A stretch of DNA of 64,000 nt from Sphagnum compactum. Lineage: Eukaryota > Bryophyta > Sphagnopsida > Sphagnales. The position numbers were made by a program, and so were the translations under genes. This document shows positions 12,131 through 25,800 of this stretch, piece after piece (position 1 is the stretch's first letter; every line of letters begins with the position of its first letter). The notes beneath the pieces were generated by a model. That model made no database searches, had not been told where the DNA came from, and saw only the letters and a program-made list of their open reading frames with translations. The stretch spans positions 12,214,001-12,278,000 of the forward strand of contig OZ234500.1 of assembly GCA_965153455.1 (NCBI GenBank), read 5' to 3'.

Positions 12131-15100
12131 AGTGGGTGGAGGTAATAGGAGGATGGAGGATCTTTCATTTGCCATTGATGCCTTCTTTTTCCCATTTTCT
12201 TTCTAAGTATTGTGCAATTTGGCAGCATGCTTTTGTCACATCATATGATGTTTGTTACTGACTTAAAGATCCACCAGAAATTTCCTAAGTGTATCTTACC
12301 CTAGGGGCAGTTTCATCATGAAATAATCCTCAAAATAGTGGAAATGAATTTTTGTGAAAATATGAAGTTGACATGTTGAAAATAATCATAATTATCATAG
12401 GCTACACTCTGAATGATTTCATTACCTCATGTGACAATATCATAATAGGTAATGGAAAATTCAATAATTTCAAAATTATAAAAACGAATTAATTTTTTGT
12501 AAAACATAATTATTTGTTTTGTCAATGTGGAAACTGACCCTAGGCTACGGTTTTTGGACGACACTGTTATGTAGTTTTTCCACTAGCAGCACAGCCAGTT
12601 TTACATTTCCGTCACACTGTCCACAATTTTGGTGTTGCACCTTGTAAACTTTGACTATGGTTAAGAAAAACTACCAATGGGTAATGCCCTCTGCCCCCAG
12701 GTTTATCCTATACTGATTTACCCCAAGGTTCGTAATTCCTGCCAATTGTCTGGGTTATTTTTACATAAACCTTAAGGAAGCTCCAATGCATTGTCGATAA
12801 GGTATATTGCAGTAGCTGAACTGATTCAGCAACAAACTGTTAAATAATTAATTAAATTTCAAATCTTAACTTCAGCAATTGGTTTTTTAATTCTGAATTT
12901 TTTGGCAGGTAATGTTTATATAAACTAATAAGAATAGTTTTGCTGTCTTGATGGGACAGTCTAGCTGTGTCTAGACCGTCTTAAATTATTAAATTTTCGG
13001 CACAAGTAGTAAATATTTTTTCTAAAATTGGGCAAAATAAGAAATAATTTAATTTATGCTGAAACTGTTCATGTGCTACAGTAGTTGATTTTAATATATC
13101 AGTTGTATGAGGGTATATATGGCACTGTTGGGCAGTTTTCACTTTTTAAAGAGAGTCCTTGAGGCAGGTTCTCACAACAGCTTTCAAGAACTATTAAGAA
13201 AAATTTTAAGAAAAAAAAAAATTTCTTTTGTAAAACCTTCGCATTCAGATTTCCCAAAAATTTTACTTGTTGGGTTTCAGGTAGACCAGTTCTCACATTT
13301 GCCATAATAGTCAGTTATCATACACTGGTTTACTTGATTTTTTCAATTAAAAATAAATTATGAATTGATAAAATAAATCGAACTTGTAAATTTATTAGTC
13401 TTTCAATTGAATTGCGAGAAAGAACATATAATTTGAACGTATAAGAGTTTGAACGAAGATTAAGCAAGGTCAAAGTGAAATCTTCAATGTGGAAGTGCTG
13501 CAAACAAATAAAAACAGTAAGACGCAAAGAGGGGGATAGAGGGAAGAGGAGTTTTTTTAAAAATAAAATAAAAAAACAGAGAAAAAAAGAACAATCTTCA
13601 ACTCACACTCATTTGCCTTCAAGTAGATGGAGGCAGCATTTTCAGAGCGGAAGCATAACACTGGAGGAGCAACAACAACAACGGCATAAGAGCAGCGGCA
13701 ATGCTGGATGAGCAAGAGCACATCAAAGAAATGTGAGCCTACAGATTTGACAAGGGTCTTTTATGCAAGCCAAGGGCTAGGACAATTTTGCCACTTGGTT
13801 GCAATCCATAGTTTGACCTAACCCCTAACCCTAATGCCACCACCCGAACAACCACCCAAGATGAATTATAAATTATTGACATGTTTTACATCTACTTACT
13901 CGTGATGCCCTGAAAGGTTCTCAGCAATGATGGTTCTCACTGCCCCCTGAATCTCTGGATCTCAAATATTCTTAGTTCTCATTTGAAAGTGAGAACCTTT
14001 CAAACATTGGTAATACCATATCAAATTTTTGTGCATTACAAACACATATCATGATAGCTTCCTATTCCATAATGACAGTTTGGGGTATGCTAACCAACCC
14101 ATTTTTATAAGCTACTTCCACAATATGCTTAACGACATGACACGCTTTATTTCTAGTTAACTTTTCTTTTCTATTCCTATTTCCATTTGAATTTCTGAGA
14201 ATTTAATTCATGTAATTTTCTTCTATAATGATTTACTCTTTAACAACCAAGAGGCTGAAAAAGGCCGGTTTTGGAAAAGATTCGATCATCATGGTTGTTA
14301 AAGGGCTTGAAAAGTGGCCTTGTAATCATACAAAATGGAACCCGGCCCCCAGCCGCAATGTGCGGGATCTAACACATCCCAACACGAAATATGTGCACCA
14401 CTTGTTTCAAGATAGGCACAGAAGAAGTGCACAGCCCCATGTTTCTCACATCATATTTTGGAAAGCTCATTATTTTGTCAAAATTTTGGAGTAAAGTCAA
14501 AAATCTTCAATTTTGGAGTTGAAGGTAAAAATCTGTAAATATAAAATCTTCTATTATATTAGATTTTGGGTGAAATTATGGACCAAAAATATATTTAGAT
14601 AAACAATCATGTTTTTGCTCCATTTCAATATCTAAGTACCCAATGTTGTTACAACAAAAGCCATGCAAATTGTATTTTAACCCAAAAAGGGGTATGGCCA
14701 CTAGTGATATAAGCAAAACTCTCACATTCCTTGAGCATATTAGCACATAATAATGTAGGATTTATGTTTCCTTTTGGTGGATAATGATGGAAACATGCAA
14801 ATGCTAATATAAATTTGATTCAATTTTGCACTTTAAATGAACTTTTGAGAATTTATTGAAATTCTTTTGAATAGTTTTTTTCCCAATTATTCAACTTTTA
14901 ACTAACTGATTCTCCAAAATCTAAATAATCCCTTAAATATATCTACTATTTCAGTAAAATTACATGTTACAATAATTATTAAAAAATTGTAATGCATTTA
15001 CCCAAAAAAATCCCAATGATCAATATTTTGAGAGAAAAAATTTATGTTACAAATGTTGATTGATGGTGGTACATTACTATATTGATTAAATGAATTTCAA

Positions 15101-15240
15101 ATGTTTTTGGATCACTGTATGCGTCACTCAATTCTTTTGTTGATGTAAAACCCATGTGAGATTTTTGTAGTGGATCTGGAGGGCAAATGAATTTTCCCTT
15201 TGTGTTTCGGGGCATTTTGAAAAGTGACATAGTAATGTTG
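12131..15240. other. Gene-free intergenic DNA
   Basis: No recognisable gene. The 13.45-13.75 kb stretch is purine-rich and contains a CAA-repeat (gln-codon-like) run, and 14.23-14.49 kb is an open frame of 88 codons in somewhat GC-richer DNA, but neither resembles a known family. A hairpin-prone segment (gacagtctagctgtgtctag) lies at about 12956-12975. Confidence 0.45.
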
Positions 15241-15960
15241 ACATGCTCTTTCGCTTAAGACATGTTTTAAGCGGATGCGAGCCTCATATCGAGACCACCT
15301 TAGTGGGACACTAAAGCAATGTGAAAATTAGGCCAAAATTGGCTCCATGAGGTTCGACTCTTTTAGGAGTTGAGAAATGTTTGGACCTTGGGGTTTGGAT
15401 GGGCTAAAACGAAGCTTGAACTTCTCTGGCCAAAGAAGACGACTAAAGGTTGTCTTCGGGATTATGGTGTGAGACACCATCCCCTTAAAACCTTCAACTA
15501 ATGATTAAGTGATGTCCTAAGTCGCCCCAAGAGCGGGCAAGCTCGTTAAAATGTTGGGGACGATTAGGAGTTGTCCTTTTAAAGCTTCAAGGCCCAAACC
15601 TTGAGAAGAGGATTGGCCCTGGGGTGATTAGGGTCATCCCGACTTAAGTCCTTTAAACCAACTTTGGGAGTTGGTCCTGGAAGGTCCCTGACTTAGCCCA
15701 GCTTAGGGCTCACTCGGCTTCTGGCCATGTTGTTTGACTTAAGGAGTTGAACTTGGTCCAGCTCCAAGTTAGACTAAGACTTAGCAAGGACTAATGAGTT
15801 TAAGTAGAAAGTCTGAATCCATCCTGAATTGTTGGGACTTTTGGACTAACCATGTGTGCCATGGGATGCACTAATAGCTAAGAGTTAAAGGAGTTGACAC
15901 GAGAAGAGCTTGACAAAGCATGAGAAGCCCAAAACGACAAACGAAAAAGGGTGTGTCAAA
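15241..15960. other. GC-richer island, unidentified
   Basis: About 720 bases are clearly less AT-rich than the surroundings and contain recurrent short phrases (ggagttg, aaggttgtc/gagttgtcc, cccaaaccttgag). No continuous reading frame is seen on either strand. It could be part of a decayed retrotransposon (an internal or LTR segment) inserted more recently than its surroundings. Confidence 0.35.
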
Positions 15961-18900
15961 TGCCCTCTCTGAAGGGCATTCTATTTTTCAAACCCCCTCT
16001 CCCCCCCCCCCTCCCCCAATTTTGTTCGTTTTTTGAAAAAATAAAATAAAAATGTTTCTTGGGTTTTCTTTATTGTAAAAAGTTAGTTGGGGGCTTTACT
16101 ACATACCACATAATTTATTATTGAAAAAAAAACATTCCATAAGCTTGCTGTGAATATTTCAAAATTTTGAACCTTTATAACAACTATACAAGGTTACACC
16201 GACATGCTTGTATTTTTGACAATCTATTAGCGGTACAAATTGTGATCATACTATTATACATCGGGAGCTCAATTCCGAAGCATTTTGGACCCCACAAGGA
16301 TAAAACCTTGGAAATAAAAGGCAATTTATGGTTTGTTTCAATATTAAACATTGTTCCCTCCCCCCCCCCAAAAGTTTCACCATAGATGATGAATATTTAA
16401 TTTAATATTATATTTCCTTTTTTGCAAAAAGGTAAACAAAACAATTGATTTTTCAATGAGCTGATGAACATCATATTGGAATTTTATTTTGTATCTTGAT
16501 CCTATCCATTCATGCAATGACATTAAATTATTTTGTAAAATGCATGAAAATGTGATAATAAAATGATGCACCCTTAAACTTGTCAAGTAGTATCAATGAT
16601 GAACTATTGCAACTTGAGCCTTGAGCTTGGTAGCAAAGCAAGGACAAAACAAAGGAAAGTGGGTGACAAATCAATCCAAAGACATGAGGGAAATGAAAGC
16701 AAATGAAGCACAAGTTCCCAATCCAAGTGACAGGTGTCTAGAAGGACGAAAAGGGCAAACACTCTCAAATCCTTCAAGTTACATTTCTGATTTGAAATTG
16801 GGACTCTCAAAACGTCCGAAATTTTAAGAATGAAATGTGAAGGGCAAAATGACTCAAAGATTGTGAAGTTGCATGTTCAAAATAGATAAAAGATAGGTAG
16901 CAGGCTTGTGTGTTCACAATAGATGTGTTTCTTGGGAGTTTTGGGTTCTTAAAGTTTTAAGACCCCATTTCAAAAGAAACTAAATTGAAAATTGGAACAA
17001 AATACTATGGGATGTAGTCCTCATGCAGACATGCAAAATAATACTGAAAATAATGCTTCCCATAAGAGTTCAAGCCAACGTTGAGTCTGTGTAATTAAAC
17101 AAGAATCTATTAACCAACTAAACACCTTCTACATGTTTGTTTGTGTAGTTCCATTGATCCACATAAAGTGCATACAAAACATGTCAATTTGTCTTAGCCA
17201 TTTTGAAGTTTGCACATTCTTGTCCAAGTCATAATGAGTTTGTAAAAAAAATGTTTATTTGCAGGAATTACCACCAATACCAATTAACATCGTGATTTGC
17301 ACAAGAATGTGAGAATTGGTTTGATGAGTTTGCAATTCTTTGCAAACTTAGGGCATGTTCTCACATTTTTGTCCAAGTTATCTTTGTTTGGGAATTTAAA
17401 ATAAAATAAAATTACCCTCAATATCAATTTACAAACCTAAGGTTTGTTGTAAACTTTTCAATCCTAATGACACTGAAAATCTTAGAGACCTATAACTTGA
17501 GATAGACTAGTTCCTCTTCATGGTGACAAGAACACCCAAGAGCCTTGGAATGACTGATGAAGCAACACACATCACATGCAACATTTGTTAGTCAACTCAA
17601 TGACAAACCTATACCACTAATGCATTTGTGAGCCAAGGCTTGCATTATGGAGAAATGGATTCACATAGATTCAACAAAACTTGAACTCTTATGAGAAACA
17701 ATATTTTTCCTATCATAGAATCTAGAGGTCCCTATTGGGATTACATTTAAGTGACAATGTCTTGAAATCCTAACATCCTTTTCTCAAAATTGAGAAACTT
17801 TGGTGTTGATGATTTATGGGGATCACAATTCCTAACAAACACATCTATTTTTAATACGCAATACATTATATTATAGCTTTCATAAAAGAATTTGTGTGAA
17901 TGTCATTAATTTGACACGATTTGTGCTTCCAAATCACATTGTACATAGTCATTTTTATCTCAACCTTTCAAACCCTCATATTTTTCAAGAAACATTTTTT
18001 TCCTCATAATACAAGCCCCATATTTTGTAGTTTTTGTTGAAACTTTTCAAATGATACCAATATGACTCAATTCAAAAGTATTTTGACTCCTCAAACTTCA
18101 CTTAAAAAAGTGAACTGTCCACGACTCCTGATTATCAGAACGGGAATGTAACTTGAAGGCTGCTGCGGGAATGATTTTGCATTCCTCCACTCAGTTTGAA
18201 AGTGTGTTTCAATTCTTTGTTTAGTGTCATGCTATGATTTTATTATCAACTCATTTTACTGTGTCTTGCTCTAGATTTCATTTTGACCATAAGGTTAGGG
18301 TCACAACAATTAATATGCATATGGCCACAACATAGGCAAACATGTTCCAATCCAAGGTATAATCCCAACCAAGTTATATAATTCCATATAATCTCAACCT
18401 AGTAACCTATTTCATGGGCACAAAAACCAACACAACTAGAGAATTGTCAATGTTTCCATAAGGGCTAGGACAAAACATGATATTTAACCTAATTTTAGCA
18501 ACATTTAAAAGATGAGCTCACACAAAGTGAGGAAATGTGTAATCAAACATTATAATGAAATTTAATTCATAACATTGAAAATATGTAACAAAAAAAAATA
18601 TAATATTTCAAAAATTAATGTTGAACAAAATAAATGTAATGAAGGGTTGTACATTTTTGGGGACAAACCTCAAAGAAATTTTCATAGAAGCTTTTAGAAG
18701 ACTCATTGTTGAAAGAACATTTAAAAATATAATTTAAAATTTTTATTATAGGTTGGATGAAATTGGATGATGATGGATCAATTCATTGATGAATTTACTA
18801 TGTTCATGGATTAAAATGGACATTCATGGATGATTTCATCCATGCACAATAAATTAAGTTAAATGAAATATCTTATTTTAAAATTGGATTATAAGAATGT

Positions 18901-21734
18901 AATACATTAGGGCTTGACTAGACGATGTCATCCATGACACTATCTACTAGTGAATGATCAAATATTTTAGAACTCTAAATGCTAAATTAAATCTAGACTT
19001 TGTTTTGGAATTTAAAGTGGATGTGAATCATGAACATTTAAATATTATCCATTTCATTTTTTGTAAGTTGTGTTAGGTTTTCCAAGAGGTTTTAGATGCT
19101 ATGTCGACCACACATTGCCAAATGGATTTGGTGAGGTTCGGATCAAATGAAGGTACCCATAATTGGGGGGGGGGCCTCCAACTAGTAATCTAGCCTAAGT
19201 GATTAACACTCATAAGTGCACTAATGAAGGTGATGTGGATCACAAGTGGGTAGTAGGAGGGAAGCTAAGTCCAAAAACTCATTTATGGGTTGAGTTGAAA
19301 GGTTTAACATTGAGAGCATCTTGGATTCCTTTTGAAGTTGTTGCCCATTTTCAAAATTCTTCAAATCATACAAATTGCAAGGCTTTGCTCTTATTTGAAG
19401 AAGTGCATTGTGATGTAAAGTACTCCCACTGAAGTCATTTTTTCAAATAATTTATGAAACACGTGTCATAAAGTGATGTTTTTGCTATGCTATGACATAA
19501 TAAATTTTGTTAAAATTGAGAATATTTTAAATATATTCTCAGAATCCAATTCTAAGCACCTTACTTATATTTAAGTAAATTATAAATTATTCAATAAGTT
19601 GGCAATTGCACTCTATGTTTTTGCATGCTATTTGAAAAAAAATGGATATAACTTCCCCCAATTTGTACATTTTGAATATTTGAGATTGTCATTATGAGTG
19701 CATTATTGCAATGCATGTGTTAATGACATGTCATATGTCCTTTGAGCTTCGGGCTCACCCCGTAAGCATCTTGCACTGCGCGAGTAGGGTACTATCAAGG
19801 GCAGGGCGCGGCCTCCACTACTTGGCATAAAGTTTGATTGGTAGGAGTGTTTCAATTTTGAAATGTGCACATAGTTGCCATCACGACCATCTAGAAGAAA
19901 ATTTAGCCAAATTTGGCTATAAACCCAATATGAAAATATTTTGGAAAAAAGGGATCCCATGTCTATTCTTGGCTACCTACCATGACCAACTCTCAAAGTA
20001 TGACAATTTGGATTTTTCTCTGGAAATATGGTGAACTTTGGTCTTTTTATTCATGAAAAGTTCTTTATGCAGGTCGAGATCATATTTTTCAGTTTAAAAA
20101 AAGGCAAAGAAATTCATTCACCCAAAAAGGATCACTACCACTGAGTAGGTGAGCAAGATGGCAAAAGCCTCATGCAGTTCCAAATTCCAGATTTTGTATT
20201 AGGAGAATGAATGCCTTCCTATGAAAAGAGAGAAAGGCTTTACAGAAAATTAAACAGTTAAGGCACTTTTACTCCCATTGTTTTGTTCCAGAATGGGCCA
20301 TGTGGGACCGGTTATGCAAGACGGAATCCTACGCTGGTAGAATGGGGCCCATATTCTTAAAGTTAAAGTGCAGTGGCCGAATCGGCTGGGCTGGGCTTGC
20401 CCTCATTCTTTGAGGGGAAGAAGTCCAGCCTAATCAGTGCCTTAAAGAACATGAAGAAAGAAAATTTCATGCTGTAGTTGGTGGGTCCTCAATAACAACA
20501 TAGTACCTTGACGGTTCGACCACAATGGTGTGTTGAATAGTTTATTGGCCTTGCCTACCAAGACAAGGATGTTGTGTTTAGTCTCAATAAGCACAGTAGC
20601 TTAAGGGATTTGGGCCCCTAGATATGAGGTTTATTTTTATGTAAGGTTTTTTTGAAAGATGATATTTTGGCTTGTGTTGAAACTTGAGATTAGTTACAGA
20701 GTTTTAATATCTTGAAGGATTTTGGTTTCTTTTAGGGGATTTTTTGAAGATTATATTTTTGCACTGTGAACTGTTTGAGTTTTGGTAATTCTTCTTTTGC
20801 CTTAAGATACTTTTTACTATAAATGGCAAGGCCACAGTGTAACACACCCCTTGTTTATTTATTAAAATGCAGTTTGACTAGTGTTGTTGTTTTAAGGCAA
20901 AATTTCAGAGTGCAATGACAGAAAAAAAAACAAGTGCAATAGGGTTCTTTTGGAAAAAAAAGTGCCAAAGTTGTCGAAAATAAATTTCAGAAGTCAGCAT
21001 ATTTAGACACAATCTTTTCGCTAAATATTTTCAGCTTGCATTTTAAATGTTTAATATTTTTGACATGAATGAAGTTGTTAATTATCTTTTCATTCATTTT
21101 GATAAAAAAATCATCCACGGCGTTACATTGTTTGATTCTCACATTTCCATTTGCTTTTAGTCCCATTACCAACAAGGTACAAAGGGATGGGTCTGCATGT
21201 GTCTACACAATCTAACCATTGTTTAAAATCCACATGCCCACTGTGCAAATCATGAAAACCATGTTATTGGGAGCCTGCTAGGCAAATTCCTGGTAGGTAC
21301 TCACAAGGCACACCACGGCCTGCTGGCCAATGGACACGTTACATAATTCTAAAATAGTCTCGAGGTACAAAGGCGAAATATGACACAAGATGATGATTAA
21401 ACCCTGCCAATCATAAATAAACCGAAGCACCCAAAAAAAAAGGGGGATAAATACAAAGAACAAAACGGAAGGACCCACATCCAAGAAGACAAAAGAACCA
21501 CCCACAAAGGTGAATCGCACGAGGAACATCAAGTTCCCAAACCCCCTCCCCATGCAAGAAGCAAATCAAAGAAGGAAGGGGAAGACACAAGAGGATCTTG
21601 ACAACCAAAGAAGACATGTCCAAAACTGGTGAACTTACATTCAACCTGCTATAATGCATATTTTTTCTTTTCAATTTTGTGATGTAGCCACGATTGGCCT
21701 ATCATCCACAAGTGGAATTAGCCCAATTTGGCTA
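15961..21734. other. Gene-free intergenic DNA with C/G homopolymer tracts
   Basis: No gene is supported. Long C or G tracts occur at 15992-16017, 16360-16371 and 19165-19174. A second GC-richer pocket is at about 19740-19820 and another at 20290-20420, neither with a coding frame. A phrase at about 19898 (ttagccaaatttggctataaaccca) is similar to one at about 48438, indicating another scattered repeat family. Confidence 0.45.
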
Positions 21735-21930
21735 CAGGAATGAGAGGAAAGTAAAAGAGTTCCTGCTATATTTTTTGGCGACCTGCTCCAACCTACTGTC
21801 TGTCTAAATATGGCGATCTCAAAAAACAATTCCTGAAAATCTGGAGACTTTGGCATATTTTTCCATAAAAATTATGACTTCCACTGGATTTGTTTTTGTC
21901 GTCAAGTGGCAAAAATTCGCCCCAAAGAAA
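21735..21930 (+). repeat. Dispersed repeat B, copy 2
   Basis: Matches 11941-12130 in the same orientation: taaatatggcgat, a spaced tcgtcaagtggc block and aattcgccc. It lies about 900 bases upstream of the RGLG start codon. Confidence 0.5.
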
Positions 21931-21967
21931 ATAAAATTGCGCTTGCACTTATAGGCAGGGTATTTAA

Positions 21968-22475
21968 TTTTTGGTTGCAATTTTGTGATTTTCAAAGTGT
22001 GGCGATTTTTTTTCCATTTTTTTAATAAATGCTTTCGAATTTAAACTACAAACGCAAAAGTTTCCAAAATTAGTTCACAAATCCCCTAAAAAAGAAACTG
22101 GAAAGTTTTGGAAATTTTCATTTTTGTGGTTTAAATTGTAGGTGTCTATTGTTTCTTCTCTTGTTCCCTTGGGGGGTGTTTTTGCTTTATTTATTTACTT
22201 ATTTAAACTGTGGAAGTGCAGTTATGGGACTAGCTTATGAGAAGAAGGGGGTTTTTCTTTTTCGTTGCAATTTTATGGTTTTTAAAGTTTGGCGATCGTT
22301 TTTCATTTTTTAAAGCTAAAATGCTTTCGAATTTAAACTACAAAAGTGAACATTTCCAAGATTGGTTTACAAATCCCACAAAAAAGAAAAAACTGGATTT
22401 TTTTTGGAAATTCTCGTTTTTGTACTTTAAATTGTATGTAGGTACCCTATTAAAACTGCAGGAGTGCAGTTATGC
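21968..22475 (+). repeat. Tandem duplication upstream of the RGLG gene
   Basis: Unit 1 (about 21968-22225) and unit 2 (about 22248-22475) are diverged direct copies. Both contain ggttgcaatttt/cgttgcaatttt, tggcgat, gctttcgaatttaaactac (22031 and 22323), acaaatccc, a tggaaatt block and a terminal gtgcagttatg (22216 and 22465). The copies differ by indels (offset 249-292). The second unit ends where the GC-richer leader begins, so the duplication probably lies in or next to the promoter. Whether it affects expression cannot be judged from sequence. Confidence 0.65.
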
Positions 22476-22803
22476 GGCCACCTTCCGAGAAGAAGGCGCA
22501 AGACGTGCTTGTACAGTCCTTGCAGCTTTTGTTCTTCACTTGACAGCTTCACAGAACTGCGCTGCAGGAGGAGGAAGAGGAGGTCACTCGACCGTCCTCC
22601 GTCAATTCTTGTAGCTCCTCCTCCACTGCCTCTTGCTCGGCGGATGCCGGCTAGACCCACAGAAAGCAAGCACTGCCTCAGGAAGAACAACCTTCAGTAG
22701 TCTGAGAGCTGAATACTTGATTTTCTTTTCTTTTCTTTTGTTTCATTTCCCTTTCTTTGGCAACAACAGTTTTTGTCGCAGTCTGAGCGCTTGGAACGGA
22801 GTC
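22476..22803 (+). promoter_or_regulatory. Putative 5' leader of RGLG with a possible 5' UTR intron end
   Basis: The composition shifts sharply to GC-richer at about 22476 and stays so until about 22700, as expected for a transcribed leader. It is followed by a strong pyrimidine tract (about 22720-22760, TTTTC repeats) and the strings caacaacag and tttgtcgcag, both plausible 3' splice sites just before the ATG at 22804. A 5' UTR intron ending near 22789 is therefore possible. No clear TATA box was identified. Open frames in this leader are not conserved with any protein I recognise. Confidence 0.4.
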
Positions 22804-25800
22804 ATGGGAGGTAGCCAGTCGAGTACGAGTCGGACCCATTTATCTCATCGCTCCACTTCCAGCCATTACGTGGTAGAAGAAGAGCATTGTGCGCAGCAGC
22901 AATGTTTGCCCTCTCCTTCTTCTTCTTCTTCCGTGGCTTATAGTCAAGCTCCAGTTTATCCACATGCTTCTGCTTATACCCAGGCTCCAGTTTATTCACG
23001 TGCACCTCCGGCGCGGAAACTGGGAAAGCGGCTCTCGCGAAAATACTCTCACATCACTGATCAGTTTACGAGTGTTGAGCAGGTACCTATGCGTTTCTAC
23101 ATCTTTCTTGGTTGCTTGCGTTGTGCTATGAGAGCTTTGATTTTGGATTGAAGTATAGGCTGATGTTTGAGCCCTAATAATCGGAGAACTCCATCTCCAA
23201 CTCAAACCTAATCTCGGAGAACAGATTGGATACCCCATGCTGAGTGGTTTTTGTCTATTTGCTGGATGTGGAAGATGGGGTTTCATGGTGGTGGTGTTCA
23301 TAGCTTTTTTCTGGTTGGTTTGGGAATTGTTATGCAGGTGCAGCAGGCACTTTCGCAAGCAGGCTTGGAGTCATCAAACTTGATAGTCGGGATTGATTTC
23401 ACCAAGAGCAATGAATGGACAGGTTTGAAACCGTTTTTTCTCTTTAGCTTGTTTGATATTATATTGGAGTTGGCAGGTCAAAGTTCTGGTAATACTTCTT
23501 TCTTGTTGAGAGAACACTGAGGGTGGTTGGAGTATGTGCCCAGGAGAAGGATGGAATACAGCCAAAGGGCGCTTACCTGCAGGTTGTCAGGTGGCAGCTT
23601 TGGCTCTATTCCATCCTTCTCATAGACCTCCTTGTGACATCGTGTGGTCATTAGCAGGTCATTGTTCTCTAGAGTGAGTGACAGGTTAGTCGAGGTGCTG
23701 AGATATCTCTGTTTTGGCAATTTATTCATTTGGACTGATGCAATAGGGAATAGTATTGAAATCCTGGTTATGGATTCTCTGTGTCTGTCAGCCCCTGTAA
23801 AACAATTTGGGAATGGTGATGATTTGTGACAATTTGCAGCTGGGTATTTGCAGGAAAGGTTTCGTTTAATAGGCGCAGTTTGCATGCAATTGGCAATGAG
23901 ACCAACCCATATGAGCAAGCACTTAATATTATTGGCCAGACGCTTTCACCCTTTGATGAGGATAATCTGATCCCTTGTTTTGGATTTGGAGATGGTGCGT
24001 CATCTTCCTTGCAGCAATTGGAGAGCTTGTCCATACAGTCAGAGAGTTTGAAGCACTTTCTTTTTAAGAATGGCCTCTGTATATTGCAAGCAGCTGACAG
24101 CTGTGGATGTATTCTGGTTATGGTTACATAGTTGCTAGTAGTCATATATACTGCAGTTCGGTAGAAGGCAGCTCATAAGCTTTGTAACCTGCAAGAATTT
24201 GAACTTGTTTCGTTTCATAAAGACAAGAGGATCAAACTGCTGTTGAACTGATAATGTGGTGCAGCCTCAACCCATGATCAGAAAGTCTTCAGCTTCTTTG
24301 CAGACCATAGACCATGTGCAGGCTTCGAAGAAGCTCTTTCTCGCTACAGGACAATTGTTCCCAAACTTAGGCTTGCTGGTAAGTTGCATATCCTTCAGCC
24401 ATTTATTAGGGTTCAATTCTTAGAATGCTGTACATTTTTTGTTGACTAGTCATTTCAATTTTTTGAGAGACAGGAGATGGTGGTGCCCTACTCTCCAGTT
24501 TTTGGATTTTTTACCTCTTTTTGATGGTGCATGGCAGGGCCCACATCCTTTGCCCCGATAATCAATGCAGCTGTAGATATTGTTGAGGAGAGTGGTGGCC
24601 AATACCATGTGCTCATCATAATTGCAGATGGGCAGGTATTTATGCAGCTTGTCTCACCTTGTTATGGATGCAGTTGTTGGCCTCGGTTACTATATTGTTC
24701 TCATCTCAATTTAACCCATGCTGCTTGTGGACTTTCTATTATCATATCTAAATACTTTGTCCAGCTGATAAGCAATGTGATACTCACTTGAATTCTCATC
24801 ATCTTGTGCATGATATTGTGACTACACAGGTCACAAGGAGCATTGACACTGCACCTGAGAACCTTAGTCCACAGGAGAGGATGACCATTGATGCAATTGT
24901 AGCTGCCAGGTAATCTCCGGCCTCTCCTACACTCGCTAGCTTTAAATGTCATTTTCTAGTTAGCTGTTGTGACCAGTGTAATGGTGGTAATGTACTTCAT
25001 CACTCTTTTTGGATGTTGATTGGTGATAACTTTGTATCTTGTTGGGTGTGCAGTGCTTATCCTCTATCAATTGTGCTAGTGGGTGTGGGTGATGGTCCTT
25101 GGGATATGATGCAACAGTTTGATGATAATATTCCAGCTCGTAGCTTTGATAACTTCCAGGTGATTCACAATCCAAACTTCAATTTAACATAGATTGTTAA
25201 TGAACTCTGGAAACTGTTATTTGTACTGGATTTCAGTTGTGTGTTTTGTTGTGCTTTTATAGCTGAAAGTAAGAGGTGTGACCAGTTATGGATACAAAAG
25301 AGCTTACTTCTTGTCAACTTGTGGTTGTAGTTTGTGAACTTCTCTAAGATTATGGAGAAGAAGTTACCTTCACAACAAAAGGAGGCATTGTTTGCATTGT
25401 CAGCACTGATGGAGATTCCTCAGCAGTACAAGGCAACAATAGAGCTTGGCATCCTGGGGTATGAACCATGTTCTTAGTGATTGCCACCACTGTGCATGTA
25501 TCATAGAGTTACTCTTGGCATACTCTTGTCCTTGGTCAGCTGTTTTAACAAGGTGAATGCAATTGCCGAACAAACTTCTGTTGTGTTTCTGATTGTTGTA
25601 CCAGACATTCTGAAAGAGGCATAGCCCATCAGTTGTCATGATATTTTTGGCCTTGAATTCATTTGAGATTATGAGATTATGTTTGTGGATTTAGTGGGCT
25701 GATGAGATGATGTGGTTGTGGAACAGGCAACAGAGAGGAGAGTCACCAGGAATAAAGCCCCTTCCACCACCAAATGCAGTGCTACAAGCTGATGCAGGTG

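Noticed and set aside
13475-13711. Lys/Gln-rich 78-codon frame
   Set aside because: Its purine-rich low-complexity composition explains it; no splice or family support.
11160-13840. Telomere-like ccctaaccctaa words at about 11183 and 13823
   Set aside because: Each contains only about two imperfect repeat units, far too short for interstitial telomeric DNA.
14228-14494. 88-codon frame in GC-richer DNA
   Set aside because: No recognisable motif, and no flanking splice-consistent exons.
22633-23151. In-frame upstream extension of RGLG exon 1
   Set aside because: The family starts at an MG dipeptide for myristoylation; MGGSQSS at 22804 fits, and the upstream part contains a likely 3' splice site.
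23478-24145. Antisense frames across RGLG exons 2-3
   Set aside because: They are shadows of the sense exons and introns with no independent similarity.
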